This document shows, in pieces, positions 49,688 to 61,709 of a stretch of DNA of 64,000 bases. Every line of letters starts with the position of its first letter. Position 1 is the first letter of the stretch. This DNA comes from Stutzerimonas stutzeri (GTDB taxonomy: Bacteria > Pseudomonadota > Gammaproteobacteria > Pseudomonadales > Pseudomonadaceae). The position numbers and the translations under genes were made by a program. The DNA is taken from assembly GCF_015291885.1 (NCBI RefSeq), contig NZ_CP036186.1, positions 3,920,001-3,984,000 on the forward strand, written 5' to 3'. The notes beneath the pieces are model-generated. The model was given only the letters and a program-made list of their open reading frames with translations. It did not search any database and was not told where the DNA came from.

Positions 49688-49705
49688 CGTGCATTATTTT
49701 GCACG
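49688..49705 (-). promoter_or_regulatory. Inverted repeat between gabD and gabT
   Basis: CGTGCA-6-TGCACG in the 157-bp gap. On the minus strand GAGTTTT follows, so it could be a weak terminator of gabD or an operator of gabT. Confidence 0.4.
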
Positions 49706-49724
49706 CCTGATTTGGGCCGCTTGG

Positions 49725-51191
49725 TCAGATGCCGCCCAGGCACAGGTATTTGATTTCCACGTATTCATCCAGGCCGTACTTCGAGCCTTCACGGCCGAGG
49801 CCCGATGCCTTCATCCCGCCGAACGGCGCCACCTCGGTGGAAATCACCCCGGTGTTGATGCCGACCATGCCGTACTCCAGCGCCTCGGCGACACGGAACA
49901 CCCGGCTCAGGTCGCGGGCGTAGAAATAGGCGGCGAGGCCGAACTCGGTGTCGTTGGCCTGGCGGATCACCTCAGCCTCGTCGCTGAAGCGAAACAGCGG
50001 CGCCAGCGGCCCGAAGGTTTCCTCGCGCGCCACAGCCATCTCGGACGTGACACCGCCCACCAGCGTCGGCTCGAAGAAGTTGCCGCCCAGCGCATGCGGT
50101 TTGCCTCCGGCCAGCAAAGTAGCTCCCCTGCCCAGCGCGTCCTGCAGATGGCGCTGGACCTTGGCTACGGCCGCGGCATCGATCAGCGGACCAGTGGTGA
50201 CGCCCTCCTCCGCACCGTTGCCAACCTTCAGCCGCGCCACCGCAACGGAAAGCTTGTCGACGAAGGCGTCGTAGATACCGTCCTGCACGTAGATGCGGTT
50301 GGCACAGACGCAGGTCTGCCCGGCGTTGCGATACTTGGAAATCATCGCGCCTTCCACCGCCGCATCCAGATCGGCGTCGTCGAAGACGATAAAGGGTGCG
50401 TTGCCGCCCAGCTCCAGCGAGAGCTTCTTCAGCGTCGGCGCGCACTGCTGCATCAGCTTGATGCCCACCGCCGTCGATCCGGTGAACGAGAGCTTGCGCA
50501 CGATTGGGTTTTCGCAGAGCTCGGCGCCTACCTCGCGGGAGGTCGCGGCGTCGGCGGTAATCACACTAAACAGCCCAGCCGGAATTCCCGCACGCTCGGC
50601 CAATGCAGCCAGTGCCAGCGCCGAGAACGGTGTCTGCGGCGCTGGCTTGAGCACCATGGCACAACCGGCCGCCAGCGCCGGGCCGGCCTTGCGGGTGATC
50701 ATGGCGCTGGGAAAATTCCACGGCGTGATCGCCGCGGTGACGCCGACCGGCTCCTTCTGCACCAGGATGCGCTTGTCGCCAGCGTGGGCCGGGATCACGT
50801 CGCCGTAGAGGCGCTTGCCCTCCTCCGCGAACCACTCGAGGAAGGATGCGGCGTAGGCCACCTCACCCCGCGCCTCGGCCAGCGGCTTGCCCTGTTCGGC
50901 GGTCATGATCCGCGCCAGGTCTTCCTGATTCTCCAGCATCAGCTCGTACCAGCGCCGCAGGCGCGCGGCACGCTCCTTCGCAGTCAGCGCGCGCCAGGCC
51001 GGCTGGGCTGCCTGCGCGGCTTCGATGGCGCGGCGGGCCTCGTCGCGGCCCATGTTCGGCACGGCGCCGATCAGCTCGCCGGTGGCCGGGTTGAAGATCC
51101 CGGTGCGCGCGCCACTGTCGGCCTCGCACCATTCACCGTTGAGATAGGCCGTTTGGCGCAACAGATCGGGTTGCCCAAGTTGCAGAGTCAT
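49725..51191 (-). CDS. gabD: Succinate-semialdehyde dehydrogenase (NAD(P)+)
   Basis: Oxidises succinate semialdehyde to succinate, the step after GabT. The 488-aa aldehyde dehydrogenase has the catalytic Cys in GQTCVCANRIYVQ, the Glu in LELGGNAPFIVFD and the NAD site GSTAVG. Starts 12 bases after the permease gene stop. Confidence 0.93.
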   Translation of the reverse strand: MTLQLGQPDLLRQTAYLNGEWCEADSGARTGIFNPATGELIGAVPNMGRDEARRAIEAAQAAQPAWRALTAKERAARLRRWYELMLENQEDLARIMTAEQGKPLAEARGEVAYAASFLEWFAEEGKRLYGDVIPAHAGDKRILVQKEPVGVTAAITPWNFPSAMITRKAGPALAAGCAMVLKPAPQTPFSALALAALAERAGIPAGLFSVITADAATSREVGAELCENPIVRKLSFTGSTAVGIKLMQQCAPTLKKLSLELGGNAPFIVFDDADLDAAVEGAMISKYRNAGQTCVCANRIYVQDGIYDAFVDKLSVAVARLKVGNGAEEGVTTGPLIDAAAVAKVQRHLQDALGRGATLLAGGKPHALGGNFFEPTLVGGVTSEMAVAREETFGPLAPLFRFSDEAEVIRQANDTEFGLAAYFYARDLSRVFRVAEALEYGMVGINTGVISTEVAPFGGMKASGLGREGSKYGLDEYVEIKYLCLGGI

Positions 51192-51203
51192 GTGCGTATT
51201 CCG

Positions 51204-52031
51204 TCAGGCAGGTTGTTGAGTGCGCAGCTTCTCGGCGCGGCCACGCAGCCACTCCAGAGTCAGCAGCAGGGCGATGGAGAAGCCGATCAGCAGCGTCGCC
51301 GCGGCGGCGATGGTCGGGCTGAGGTTCTCGCGGATGCCGCTGAACATCTGCCGTGGCAGGGTGATCTGCTCGGGGCCGGCGAGGAACAGCGTCACCACCA
51401 CTTCATCGAACGAGGTGGCGAAGGCGAACAGCGCGCCGGAAATCACCCCCGGCGCGATCAGCGGCAGGGTCACCCGGAAGAACGCGGTCAGCGGCGAGGC
51501 GCCAAGGCTCGCCGCGGCGCGCACCAGGTTGTAGTTGAAGCCCTGCAGCGTTGCCGACACCGTGATGATCACGAAGGGCACGCCGAGCACCGCGTGCACA
51601 AGGATCAGCGACAGGTAGCTGTTGCCCATACCCAGCGGGGCAAAGAACAGGTAGCTGGCCACACCGATGATCACCACCGGCACCACCATCGGCGAGATCA
51701 GCACCGTCATCAGCAGCGCCTTGCCGCGAAATTCCGCGCGGGTCAGGCCGACCGCCGCCAGGGTGCCGAGCACCACGGCGAGGAAGGTCGCGGCGGGCGC
51801 GATGAGCATGCTGTTCTTCAGCGAGCGCATCCAGTCCGCCGAGGTGAACAGCGCCTCGTACCAGCGCAGCGAGAAGCCCTGCAGCGGATAGACCAGGAAC
51901 GAGCCGGAGTTGAACGACAGCGGCACGATCACCAGCACCGGCACGATCAGAAACAGCAGCACCAGCGCGCAGAGGATGCGCAGCGCGTAGTACCAGGCCC
52001 GCTCGACGGGCGACATGTAGGGGCTCAGCAT
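51204..52031 (-). CDS. ABC transporter permease (PotC/PotI-type, agt-like)
   Basis: A 275-aa inner-membrane subunit with six helices and the EAA loop AAASLGASPLTAFFRVTLP. By gene order it corresponds to one permease of the P. aeruginosa AgtABCD system for GABA and 5-aminovalerate. Located between the first permease and gabD. Confidence 0.88.
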   Translation of the reverse strand: MLSPYMSPVERAWYYALRILCALVLLFLIVPVLVIVPLSFNSGSFLVYPLQGFSLRWYEALFTSADWMRSLKNSMLIAPAATFLAVVLGTLAAVGLTRAEFRGKALLMTVLISPMVVPVVIIGVASYLFFAPLGMGNSYLSLILVHAVLGVPFVIITVSATLQGFNYNLVRAAASLGASPLTAFFRVTLPLIAPGVISGALFAFATSFDEVVVTLFLAGPEQITLPRQMFSGIRENLSPTIAAAATLLIGFSIALLLTLEWLRGRAEKLRTQQPA

Positions 52032-52091
52032 GAAAGGTTCTCCTGCCCATGAAGACTCTGAAAAGGCGGCCGCGCCGCGACGTGCGTCATC

Positions 52092-53345
52092 TCAACCCAG
52101 CCGCAGGCGACTGGCACCGACCAGCCAGCTGTAGATGACGTACAGCAGCATGGTGGCGAGCAGCAGCAGACCGCCCAGCGCCGTGGCCATGCCCCAGTTG
52201 ATGGTGGTGTTGGTGTAGAAAGCGACGAAGTAGCTGACCATCTGGTCGTTCGGGCTGCCGAGCAGTGCCGGGGTGATGTAGTAGCCGATGGCGATGATGA
52301 ACACCAGCAGGCTGCCGGCACCGACACCGGCCAGCGTCTGCGGGAAGTACACCCGCCAGAAGCTGGCGAACGGGTGACAGCCTAGTGACACCGCCGCACG
52401 CATGTAGCTCGGCGAGATGTTCTTCATCACGCTGTAGATCGGCAGGATCATGAACGGCAGCAGGATGTGCACCATGGCGATGTACACGCCGGTGCGGTTG
52501 AACACCAGCTGCAGCGGCTCGTCGATCAGGCCCATCTTGAGCAGCGCGCCGTTGATCAGCCCACCCGACTGCAGCAGCACGATCCAAGCCGCCACGCGCA
52601 CCAGGATCGAGGTCCAGAACGGCAGCAGCACCAGGATCATCAGCAGGTTGCTCTGCCGCGCCGGCAGGTTGGCCAACAGATAGGCCAGCGGATAGGCCAG
52701 CAGCAGACAGATCACCGTGATCACCAGGCCCATCCAGAACGTGCGGGCAAAGATGTCCAGATACACCGCCTGATCCGGCGAGACCTTGGCCAGTTCACCC
52801 AGCTCGTCGATGCGGTGATCCAGCGCCGCCAGCAGGTAATAACCGGTCACCGCACTGTCGTTACGCTGGATGATCTGCCAGAACGCCGGGTCGCCCCAGC
52901 GCTCGTCGAGCGACTCCAGTGCCTCCTGATACGACGCGGGTGTCTCGCGGAACGGCAGCGCCCGCGCGGTCTTGGTCAGCAGGCTGCGATAGCCGGCCAG
53001 TTCCATGTTCAGCCGCTTGGACAGATCGCCCAGGCTCTGTTCACGGCGCGCCTGATACAGGTCCTCGGCCAACGCCTGGTAGGCGGGCTCGGCCGGCAGT
53101 CCGCGACCATCCCATGCGGCCAGCGCCGCCAGCGTGCGCGGCAGCGTGTTCACCACCTCCGGGTTCTCGACGCTGCGCCAGAGCAGCGAGGCGATGGGTA
53201 TCAGGAAGGTCAGCAGCACGAACAGCAGCAGCGGCAGGATCAGCGCCTGCGACTTGAGCTTGTTCACCCGCTCGGCCCGTGCCAGTCGCTGTTTCAGATT
53301 GGGCTCGGCGATCTCGTTCGCCGGCAGGGATATTGCTGTGGCCAT
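52092..53345 (-). CDS. ABC transporter permease (PotB/PotH-type, agt-like)
   Basis: 417 aa, longer than PotB because of a ~150-residue periplasmic segment between the first helix (ALILPLLLFVLLTFLIPIAS) and the core helices. EAA loop AAVSLGCHPFASFWRVYFP is intact. Partner of the following permease. Confidence 0.88.
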   Translation of the reverse strand: MATAISLPANEIAEPNLKQRLARAERVNKLKSQALILPLLLFVLLTFLIPIASLLWRSVENPEVVNTLPRTLAALAAWDGRGLPAEPAYQALAEDLYQARREQSLGDLSKRLNMELAGYRSLLTKTARALPFRETPASYQEALESLDERWGDPAFWQIIQRNDSAVTGYYLLAALDHRIDELGELAKVSPDQAVYLDIFARTFWMGLVITVICLLLAYPLAYLLANLPARQSNLLMILVLLPFWTSILVRVAAWIVLLQSGGLINGALLKMGLIDEPLQLVFNRTGVYIAMVHILLPFMILPIYSVMKNISPSYMRAAVSLGCHPFASFWRVYFPQTLAGVGAGSLLVFIIAIGYYITPALLGSPNDQMVSYFVAFYTNTTINWGMATALGGLLLLATMLLYVIYSWLVGASRLRLG

Positions 53346-53408
53346 GAAGACTCCGCGATTCGTTCCGATAGCTGGGACCGGCCCCGCCCATGCGGCGGGG
53401 CTCCAGGG

Positions 53409-54440
53409 TCAGCGTGCTGCCCAGGCGTTGAAACGCTGTTCCAGTTGCTCGCCGTAGTCGGCCCAGAAGGTCACGTCCATCGCCACCTGGTCGACGATGT
53501 TCTCCGGCGCGGTGGGCATCTGTGCCAGGCGCTTTTCATCCAGCAACGACACGGCCTGGGTGTTCGCCGGGCCGTAGGCGATGTTCTCGGAATAAGCCTT
53601 CTGCTGCTGCGGCTCGACGGTGAAGGCGATGAACTTGCGTGCCTGCTCCTGGCTCTTGGCGCCCTTGGGGATGGCCCAGGAATCGAAGTCGTAGATGCCG
53701 CCGCTCCAGACGATCTGCAGGTTGCTCTCGTTCTGCACGGCAGCGATGCGGCCGTTGTAGGCGCTGCTCATCACCACGTCGCCGGAGGCGAGGAACTGCG
53801 GCGGCTGCGCGCCGGCTTCCCACCACTGAATGTGCGGCTTGAGCTGATCGAGCTTTCTGAAGGCGCGGTTCTGGCCGTCCTTGGTGGCCAGCACCTTGTA
53901 GACGTCCTTGACCGGCACACCGTCGGCCATCAGCGCGAATTCGAGAGTGTACTTGGCGCCCTTGCGCAGGCCGCGCTTGCCGGGGAATTTCTCGGTATCC
54001 CAGAAATCCGCCCAGCTGGCCGGCGCGCTTTTCAGCTTGTCGGCGTTGTAGGCCAGCACTGTCGACCAGACGAAGAAGCCAACGCCGCAGGGCTGTATCG
54101 CACCCTCGACGAAATCGTCCGGATTGCCGACGACGCCCGGATCGAGCTCCTCGAACAGCCCCTCGTCACAACCGCGCGCCAGCTCCGGCGACTCCACCTC
54201 CACCAGGTTCCACGACACACTGTTGGTGTCGACCATCGCCTTGACCTTGGCCATTTCGCCGTTGTATTCGCCGGCGACGATGCGGCCGTGACCGGCGGCT
54301 TCCCACGGCTGATAGAAGGCCTTCACCTGGGCCTGCTTGTTGGCGCCGCCGAAGCTCACCGCAGTGAGGTTCTCGGCAGCCGCTTGCCCGGCACAAACGA
54401 GACCGAGCGCCAGCGCGGACAGTTTCAGGTAGTTGCTCAT
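53409..54440 (-). CDS. Periplasmic binding protein (PotD-type, agt-like)
   Basis: A 343-aa extracellular solute-binding protein with signal peptide (MSNYLKLSALALGLVCAGQA, cut at AAA-E). Ligand region motifs FFVWSTVLAYNADKLK and NGRIAAVQNESNLQIVW fit the polyamine/GABA group. Substrate inferred from adjacent gabTD. Confidence 0.88.
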   Translation of the reverse strand: MSNYLKLSALALGLVCAGQAAAENLTAVSFGGANKQAQVKAFYQPWEAAGHGRIVAGEYNGEMAKVKAMVDTNSVSWNLVEVESPELARGCDEGLFEELDPGVVGNPDDFVEGAIQPCGVGFFVWSTVLAYNADKLKSAPASWADFWDTEKFPGKRGLRKGAKYTLEFALMADGVPVKDVYKVLATKDGQNRAFRKLDQLKPHIQWWEAGAQPPQFLASGDVVMSSAYNGRIAAVQNESNLQIVWSGGIYDFDSWAIPKGAKSQEQARKFIAFTVEPQQQKAYSENIAYGPANTQAVSLLDEKRLAQMPTAPENIVDQVAMDVTFWADYGEQLEQRFNAWAAR

Positions 54441-54488
54441 GACAGTTCGCTCCTTGATGCAGTTGTTTGGGGTTGCTGCGGGAGTGGC

Positions 54489-55597
54489 TCAGGCCACCTG
54501 CAGCGAGTCGAGCGCGCGAACGTGCTCGACATGCCAGCCGATCGGGACCACGTCGCCGACGCGCAGGGCGCTGTCGAACTCGGCGATCGGCTGCTTGACG
54601 AAGAAATCGCTGACGCCGCAGACCTCGAGACGGATGCGGATGTGGTCGCCGAGATAGATGAACTCGGCGACGCGCCCGGTGAAGCGGTTCGGGCAGTTGG
54701 CACTGGCACCGTTGAGCAGCACCCGCTCCGGACGGATCGACAGGCTGACCGGCGCTCCCGCCGCACCGACGTTGACGGCCAGCGCCTCGACGGTTTCGCC
54801 GCGGCCGAGCTTGACCGTGCAGCTGTCGCCACGCCGGTCGAGCAGATGCGCCGGCAGGCGGTTGTTCTCGCCAAGGAAGTTGGCGACGAAGGTGTTCACC
54901 GGCTTTTCGTACAGGGTGCGCGGGTCTTCGATCTGCTGGATCTGGCCCTGATGGAACACCGCTACCCGATCGGACATGGTCAGCGCCTCGCCCTGATCGT
55001 GGGTGACGTACACCACGGTCACGCCGAGGCGTTCGTGCAGGTGCTTGATCTCCATCTGCATCTGCTCGCGCAACTGCTTGTCCAGTGCGCCCAGGGGTTC
55101 GTCCATCAGCACCAGCTGCGGTTCGAACACCAGCGCGCGGGCCAGTGCCACGCGCTGTTGCTGGCCGCCGGAGAGCTGCGCCGGATAGCGGTTGCGAAAG
55201 CCCTCCAGCTGGACCATCGCCAGGGCGCGCTTGACCCGTTCCTTGATGTCCGGCTTGGCCATGCCGCGCACGCTGAGCGGGAACGCCAGGTTTTCCGACA
55301 CGGTCATGTGCGGGAACAGCGCGTAGTTCTGGAACACCATGCCCATGTCGCGCTTGTGCGGCGGCACGTTGTTGATCGCCCGGCCATCGAGGAGGATTTC
55401 CCCCGCGGTGGGCGTCTCGAAGCCGGCCAGCATCATCAGGCTGGTGGTTTTGCCCGAGCCGGACGCCCGAGCAGGGTGAGGAATTCGCCGCGGCGGATGT
55501 CCAGATTCAGATCCCTGACGATCAGCGACTCACCGTCATAGCTCTTCTGGATGCCGCGAAAACTCACCAGGATATCGTTCGCCGTTGACTCGACCAT
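54489..55597 (-). pseudogene. ABC transporter ATPase (PotA-type, agt-like), frameshifted in Walker A
   Basis: Two frames, 55597 down to about 55465 (MVESTANDILVSFRGIQKSY ... GEFLTLLG) and about 55465 down to 54489 (Q-loop MVFQNYALF, signature LSGGQQQRVALARAL, Walker B LVLMDEPLGALD, then a TOBE domain). Adding one C after GGG near 55465 (GGGCG to GGGCCG) gives GPSGSGKTT and a 369-aa protein of normal length. As written, no complete ATPase is made. A sequencing error in a GC run is possible. Confidence 0.85.
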
Positions 55598-55745
55598 GCT
55601 GCTGCACCTGCGTAACCGTTGAACCGTGGCCACAGCGTAGAAGCGCAGCGGCGGCGGAAAAATCGGTACAGCGGAGCGATTGGCCTAGGCGTGAGGGAGA
55701 GTCGCGTGTAGGGAACGCCCTACACGGCGGGTCGGCGGCTGGCGT

Positions 55746-57994
55746 TCAGACCAGCTTGTGTTCCATGGCATAGCGCACCAGATCGGCCACCGAATGCGCC
55801 GCCAGCTTCTGCATCAGGCGGGCCTTGTGGGTGCTGATGGTCTTGCTGCTCAGCGCCAGCTTGCCGGCAATGTCGTTCACCGAATCGCCCTGCACCAGCC
55901 GTTCGAACACCGAGTATTCGCGTTCGGAAAGCAGCGCGTGGGGCGGCCGCGAATCGGTCAGGCCAACCTCGAAGACCATGCGATCGGCCAGCGCCGGGTC
56001 GATGTAGCGCCCGCCACCGGCGACCTTGCGCAGGGCGGTGGCGACATCGCGCACACGCTGAAACAGCTGGGCGATCAGCCGCTTCATGCTCTCCAGCCGC
56101 TGCGCCAGGGCCGGATCGAGCTCGGCGAAACCCAGCTCGCACATCGAGGTTTCCAGCTTGAGCACGGTCAGCACCTGGCCCAGCTCGTCGTGCACCTCCC
56201 GAGCGATATGCGCCTTCTCTTCCTCGCGTACCGTCTCCAGGTGCGCGGCCAGCTCGCGCAATTGCGCCCGCGACGCATCCAGTTCCAGCTCGATGCGCTT
56301 GTTGTCGGTGATGTCCCAGACGATACCGTCCCACACCTGGCGGCCATCCGGCTGGCCGCGCACGGAGGCGCGGATATCGGCCCAGCGCACCTCGCCATCG
56401 CGATTGAGAATGCGCCCCTGCCAGCGCCAGTCCTGGCTTTTCTCCAGTGCCAGCTGCTGGCTGGCCCAGTAGCCGGCCTCGTCATCGGCGTGCACCAGGC
56501 TGCGGATGCCAAGTCCCGGCTGCAGCAAGCGCTCGGCGGAATAGCCCACCAGGCGCTGACTGGCTTCGCTGATATAGGCCACCCGCACCGGTTCCTGCGG
56601 CCCGTCCCGCTCCAGGCGGAACACCAGCCCGGGCACGTTGCCAGCCATTGCCTTGAGACGTGCCTCGCTCTCCTGCAGCAGGGCGCTGGCGCGACGGCGC
56701 TCGGTAATGTCGGCGAGAAACACCACCAGATATTCACGGCTGCCGAAGCGCAGGAAGCTGTAGGTGACCGCCGCCGGAAAGCGCTGGCCGTCGGCGCGCA
56801 GCCATTCGCATTCGTGCACCTGGCGGTCGTCTTCGCCGGTGCGCGCGGCGCGCCAGCGCGCGAGCCAGGCATCCATGCCCAACGCCGGGTCGAGGGTCTC
56901 CAGCGGGTGATCGAGCAATCCCCCGGAGGCATGCCCGAGCAGCACCTCGGCGGCCTGATTGGCGTAACGCACGCGGCTGTCCCAGTTGAGCCAGAGGATG
57001 CCGACGGTGCTGTGATCGAGACAGAACTGGGTGAGTCGCTGCGCTTCCTCGGCCGCCTCACGCAGCTCGATGTCGCGGCGGGCGGTCTTCAATCGACTTT
57101 CCAGCAGGCCGTGCTGGCGGCGCTGCCAGGCCAGCATCAGCAGGCAGGCCAGTAGCAGGACGCCGAGCAGCAGGCTGAGACTGCGCCAGTAGCTGACCTC
57201 GCGACCCAGGTCGATGCTGCGGGTCTTGAGCCACTGCTCCTGCAACTGACTGAATTCCCGCGCCGGAAATTGCCGCAGGGCCGTATCGAGCACGGCAGCG
57301 AGTTCAGGGCTGTCACGCCGCGATGCGATTCGCAGCAGCTGCGGGTTGCCCAGATCACCAACCACCGCCAGCGAGTCGTACTCCACCTGCTGCGACAGCC
57401 GCGCGAACACCGGCTCGTCGATAACGGCATAGCTGGCCTTGGCTTCCAGCACCTGACGCAGCGCATCGGCCTGACTGGTCGCCGTCAGCACGGTGATATT
57501 GGGATAGTTGCTGGCGAGGAATTCGGTGATCGGTCCCGGCCCGACGGCGGAAACCAGTTCGCTCGGGTGCAGGTACTCCAGGTCGATGGCGCGCGGACCG
57601 CCGCGATCACCGACGAGCAAACGCGGAATGCGCAGGAAGGGATCGCTGTAGCGCCACAGCCGCAGGCCGGCCGGCGTCTGGCGCAGGCCCGGCGCCACAT
57701 CGATCAGGCCTTCGCGGGCGGCCTTTGCCAGCGCGTCTTCGTCAGCGAAGCGGCGCCAGTGCAGGCGCACGCCGAGATCGTCCGCCAGATGCTCCATCAG
57801 CTGCACATGAAAGCCTGACAGGCGCCGCTGGCGCTGGTCATATCGGCATAGGGCGCGCCCATCACCACCCCCACACGCCACTCCGGATGCTGCTCCAGCC
57901 AGGCGCGGCTGTCGTCGTCGAGCGTCACGGCGCTGGCCGCTAAAGGCAGCATGAGGCTAATGAGGAGAAGGAAACGCAGGGTTGAGGCGAGCAT
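55746..57994 (-). pseudogene. Sensor kinase fused to LuxR response-regulator tail (agtS/agtR-like), with N-terminal frameshift
   Basis: From 57994: signal peptide (MLASTLRFLLLISLMLPLAA) and the start of a periplasmic SBP_bac_3 domain; a missing C near 57823 shifts the frame. The open 711-residue remainder has the rest of that domain, a membrane helix (SLLLGVLLLACLLMLAW), two PAS domains and a HisKA_3 box (IAREVHDELGQVLTVLK). After VRDVATALR (about 56030) it passes without a break into KVAGGGRYIDPALADRMV and a LuxR helix-turn-helix (LSEREYSVFERLV; SSKTISTHKARLM). The HATPase and receiver domains are gone. Its neighbours match P. aeruginosa agtS-agtR. Confidence 0.85.
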
Positions 57995-58090
57995 ATATTC
58001 ACGCAATTGATGGGCGTGCCGACACGCTGTTGTAATGCATAACCCCTGCCGGCGCCAGCGTGGTGCCGACACCCATAGCGGAGACAATCC

Positions 58091-59116
58091 ATGCGTCGCT
58101 TGCCTGCCCTAGTGCTTTTGTTCGGCGTCGCGCTTGGCGGCGGCGTGCCGTACATGGCCGCGGCGCAGGAACCGGAGGCGGCTCAGGAAGCACCGGCGGA
58201 CGAGCCGGCAGCAACGCCACGACCCTCGCCGCACACTCGCAGCCAGGCGCTGGCAGAGGGGCTGCAACGGCAGCTCGAAGCCGCCGCCCAGCTGCAACTG
58301 GGCGATGAGGACAAGTTCCTCGCACTCTGGCACCCGGCCAATACGGCAAAAGCCCGCGGCGTGCTCGTCATCGTACCGAGCGAAGGCGAAACCGCCGATT
58401 GGCCACGCGCAATCGGACCGCTACGGCGCGGCCTCCCCGAACATGGCTGGCATACCCTGAGCCTGACGCCCGCCGATCCGGCGTTGAGCCCTGGCCCGCG
58501 CCCGCCAGCGGCAGAAACCCCGACTGCAGAAGAAAAGCCCGAATCGGTGGAAGACACTGAGCCTGACGCCACCGATGCCCAGCCGGCCGCCGCGCAAACG
58601 ACTTCGGCGGGCTACTTGCCTGAGCAGACGGCAGGCGCCGACAACGACGAATCAACGCCTACGCAAGACGAGCAGGACACGCCGTCGCCAACTGATGCCG
58701 AGCGTATGCTGGCGCGCCTGGATGCTGCCATCGAGCATGCGCGCACGCTGCAGGCACCGATGATCGTTATGGTCGGCCATGGCACCGGTGCCTACTGGGC
58801 AAGTCAGTACCTGACGCAGCTTCAGCCCAAGGAAGTCGGCCAGTTGATCGTGATTGATCCGCGCGCACCATCACGGCCCGATCAGCCAATAGAGACTTAT
58901 ATCGCAGCGCTGAAGATCGGCGTCGGTGATTTCTATACCAGCACTCGCCGGCCCGCCCAGGAGCAGGCGCTACAACGGCGCAACGCTGCGCGACGCGCAG
59001 ATCATCCCGACTACCGCCAGGTGGCGCTGCCCGCAGTCGAGAACGACCGCTTCGGCGCGCAGGAACAACTAGTGCGCCGCGTGCGTGGCTGGCTGGACCG
59101 CAAGCCAGCACGGTAA
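58091..59116 (+). CDS. DUF3530 alpha/beta-hydrolase-like protein, exported
   Basis: A 341-aa protein with signal peptide (cut near AAAQ), a Pro/Glu/Ala-rich insert (about residues 138-205) and a hydrolase-like core with the elbow VGHGTGAYWASQYL, where the nucleophile position is Thr rather than Ser in GxGTG. DUF3530 has no proven activity. Divergent from the sensor gene with 96 bp between; equivalent to PA0599. Confidence 0.78.
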   Translation: MRRLPALVLLFGVALGGGVPYMAAAQEPEAAQEAPADEPAATPRPSPHTRSQALAEGLQRQLEAAAQLQLGDEDKFLALWHPANTAKARGVLVIVPSEGETADWPRAIGPLRRGLPEHGWHTLSLTPADPALSPGPRPPAAETPTAEEKPESVEDTEPDATDAQPAAAQTTSAGYLPEQTAGADNDESTPTQDEQDTPSPTDAERMLARLDAAIEHARTLQAPMIVMVGHGTGAYWASQYLTQLQPKEVGQLIVIDPRAPSRPDQPIETYIAALKIGVGDFYTSTRRPAQEQALQRRNAARRADHPDYRQVALPAVENDRFGAQEQLVRRVRGWLDRKPAR

Positions 59117-59123
59117 GTACACA

Positions 59124-59891
59124 TCAGCGAAAACCACGTCGTTCGCGTATCAGTGCGTAGGCGCTGTGCAGTTCGCGGGTCCGCTCGGTGGCATCGCGAA
59201 CCTGAGCTGCATTTGCGCCTGCCCCCGCCTGCTTGTCCGGATGGTGCTTGCTCAGCAGACGCCGATAAGCACGCTTGATCAACTGCGGGTCGGTATCCTG
59301 ATGCACGCCAAGCAGCTGCAATGCCTGTTCGTAGGCACCTCCACGCCCGGCGGGCGCCTCCTTGCGCCGAGTAACGCCTGGATCTAGCGCCGCCACCTCG
59401 GCTGCATTCCAACCCAACCACTTGCCCCAGAGCAGCACCAGCTCATGTTCGCGAGCGCCGATTTGCCCCTGCGCGCGCGCCATGTGCCAGCAAGCCTGGA
59501 TCAAACGACGACTCTCTTCGCGCTGGCCTCGCAGGCGCTGCAAGGTGTCGCGCAGGCCGTCACCGCTGGCCTTGCCACGATTGAACGCAGCGATGGCTTG
59601 GCGCTGCGCCACGGCATCGAGCCCCTGTCGGCGCATTTCGTCGCGGGCGGCCTGGATATGCGCAGGGGCCACTCGTCCCCCACTCTTGGCCAGACGGCCC
59701 AGCAACAAGAAGAGTAATTCGTTGCCTTGCAGGACGGGCGTGCCGGCCAGGCGCTTACGCAGGCTGGCCCACGAATCGAGCCCCAGACGCCGATCCAGCA
59801 CCTGACCCAGCAGACCGCCGAGCAATGCCCCCGGAATGCTGGCCAGCAACCAGCCGATCAGCAGCCCCAACAGCGTGATGGGCCAGAACAT
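59124..59891 (-). CDS. Membrane-anchored J-domain protein (DjlA-like)
   Basis: A 255-aa co-chaperone with an N-terminal glycine-rich membrane segment (PITLLGLLIGWLLASIPGAL), a TerB-like middle domain and a C-terminal J domain with the HPD motif (LLSKHHPDKQ). It would stimulate DnaK at the inner membrane. Start at 59891 by the membrane segment; convergent with the DUF3530 gene. Confidence 0.85.
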   Translation of the reverse strand: MFWPITLLGLLIGWLLASIPGALLGGLLGQVLDRRLGLDSWASLRKRLAGTPVLQGNELLFLLLGRLAKSGGRVAPAHIQAARDEMRRQGLDAVAQRQAIAAFNRGKASGDGLRDTLQRLRGQREESRRLIQACWHMARAQGQIGAREHELVLLWGKWLGWNAAEVAALDPGVTRRKEAPAGRGGAYEQALQLLGVHQDTDPQLIKRAYRRLLSKHHPDKQAGAGANAAQVRDATERTRELHSAYALIRERRGFR

Positions 59892-59892
59892 G

Positions 59893-61580
<1,688 letters not shown>

Positions 61581-61709
61581 CCAGGGGGTCTCCACGGCGC
61601 TAGCCGATAGGCGGGTCATGCTTTATTATCCTGCATCTTTCTCAGCCCATCGAGAGGCGTGCGGCCCAGCCGGCCGATGGCTCGCCGCAAGCACGGACCA
61701 AAAAACAAG

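Noticed and set aside
49689..52052. Open frame of 787 codons on the plus strand
   Set aside because: Antisense to gabD and the permease; low-complexity Arg/His/Gln composition.
52467..55541. Open frame of 1024 codons on the plus strand
   Set aside because: Antisense to the ABC transporter genes; rich in His, Gln and Arg without domain pattern.
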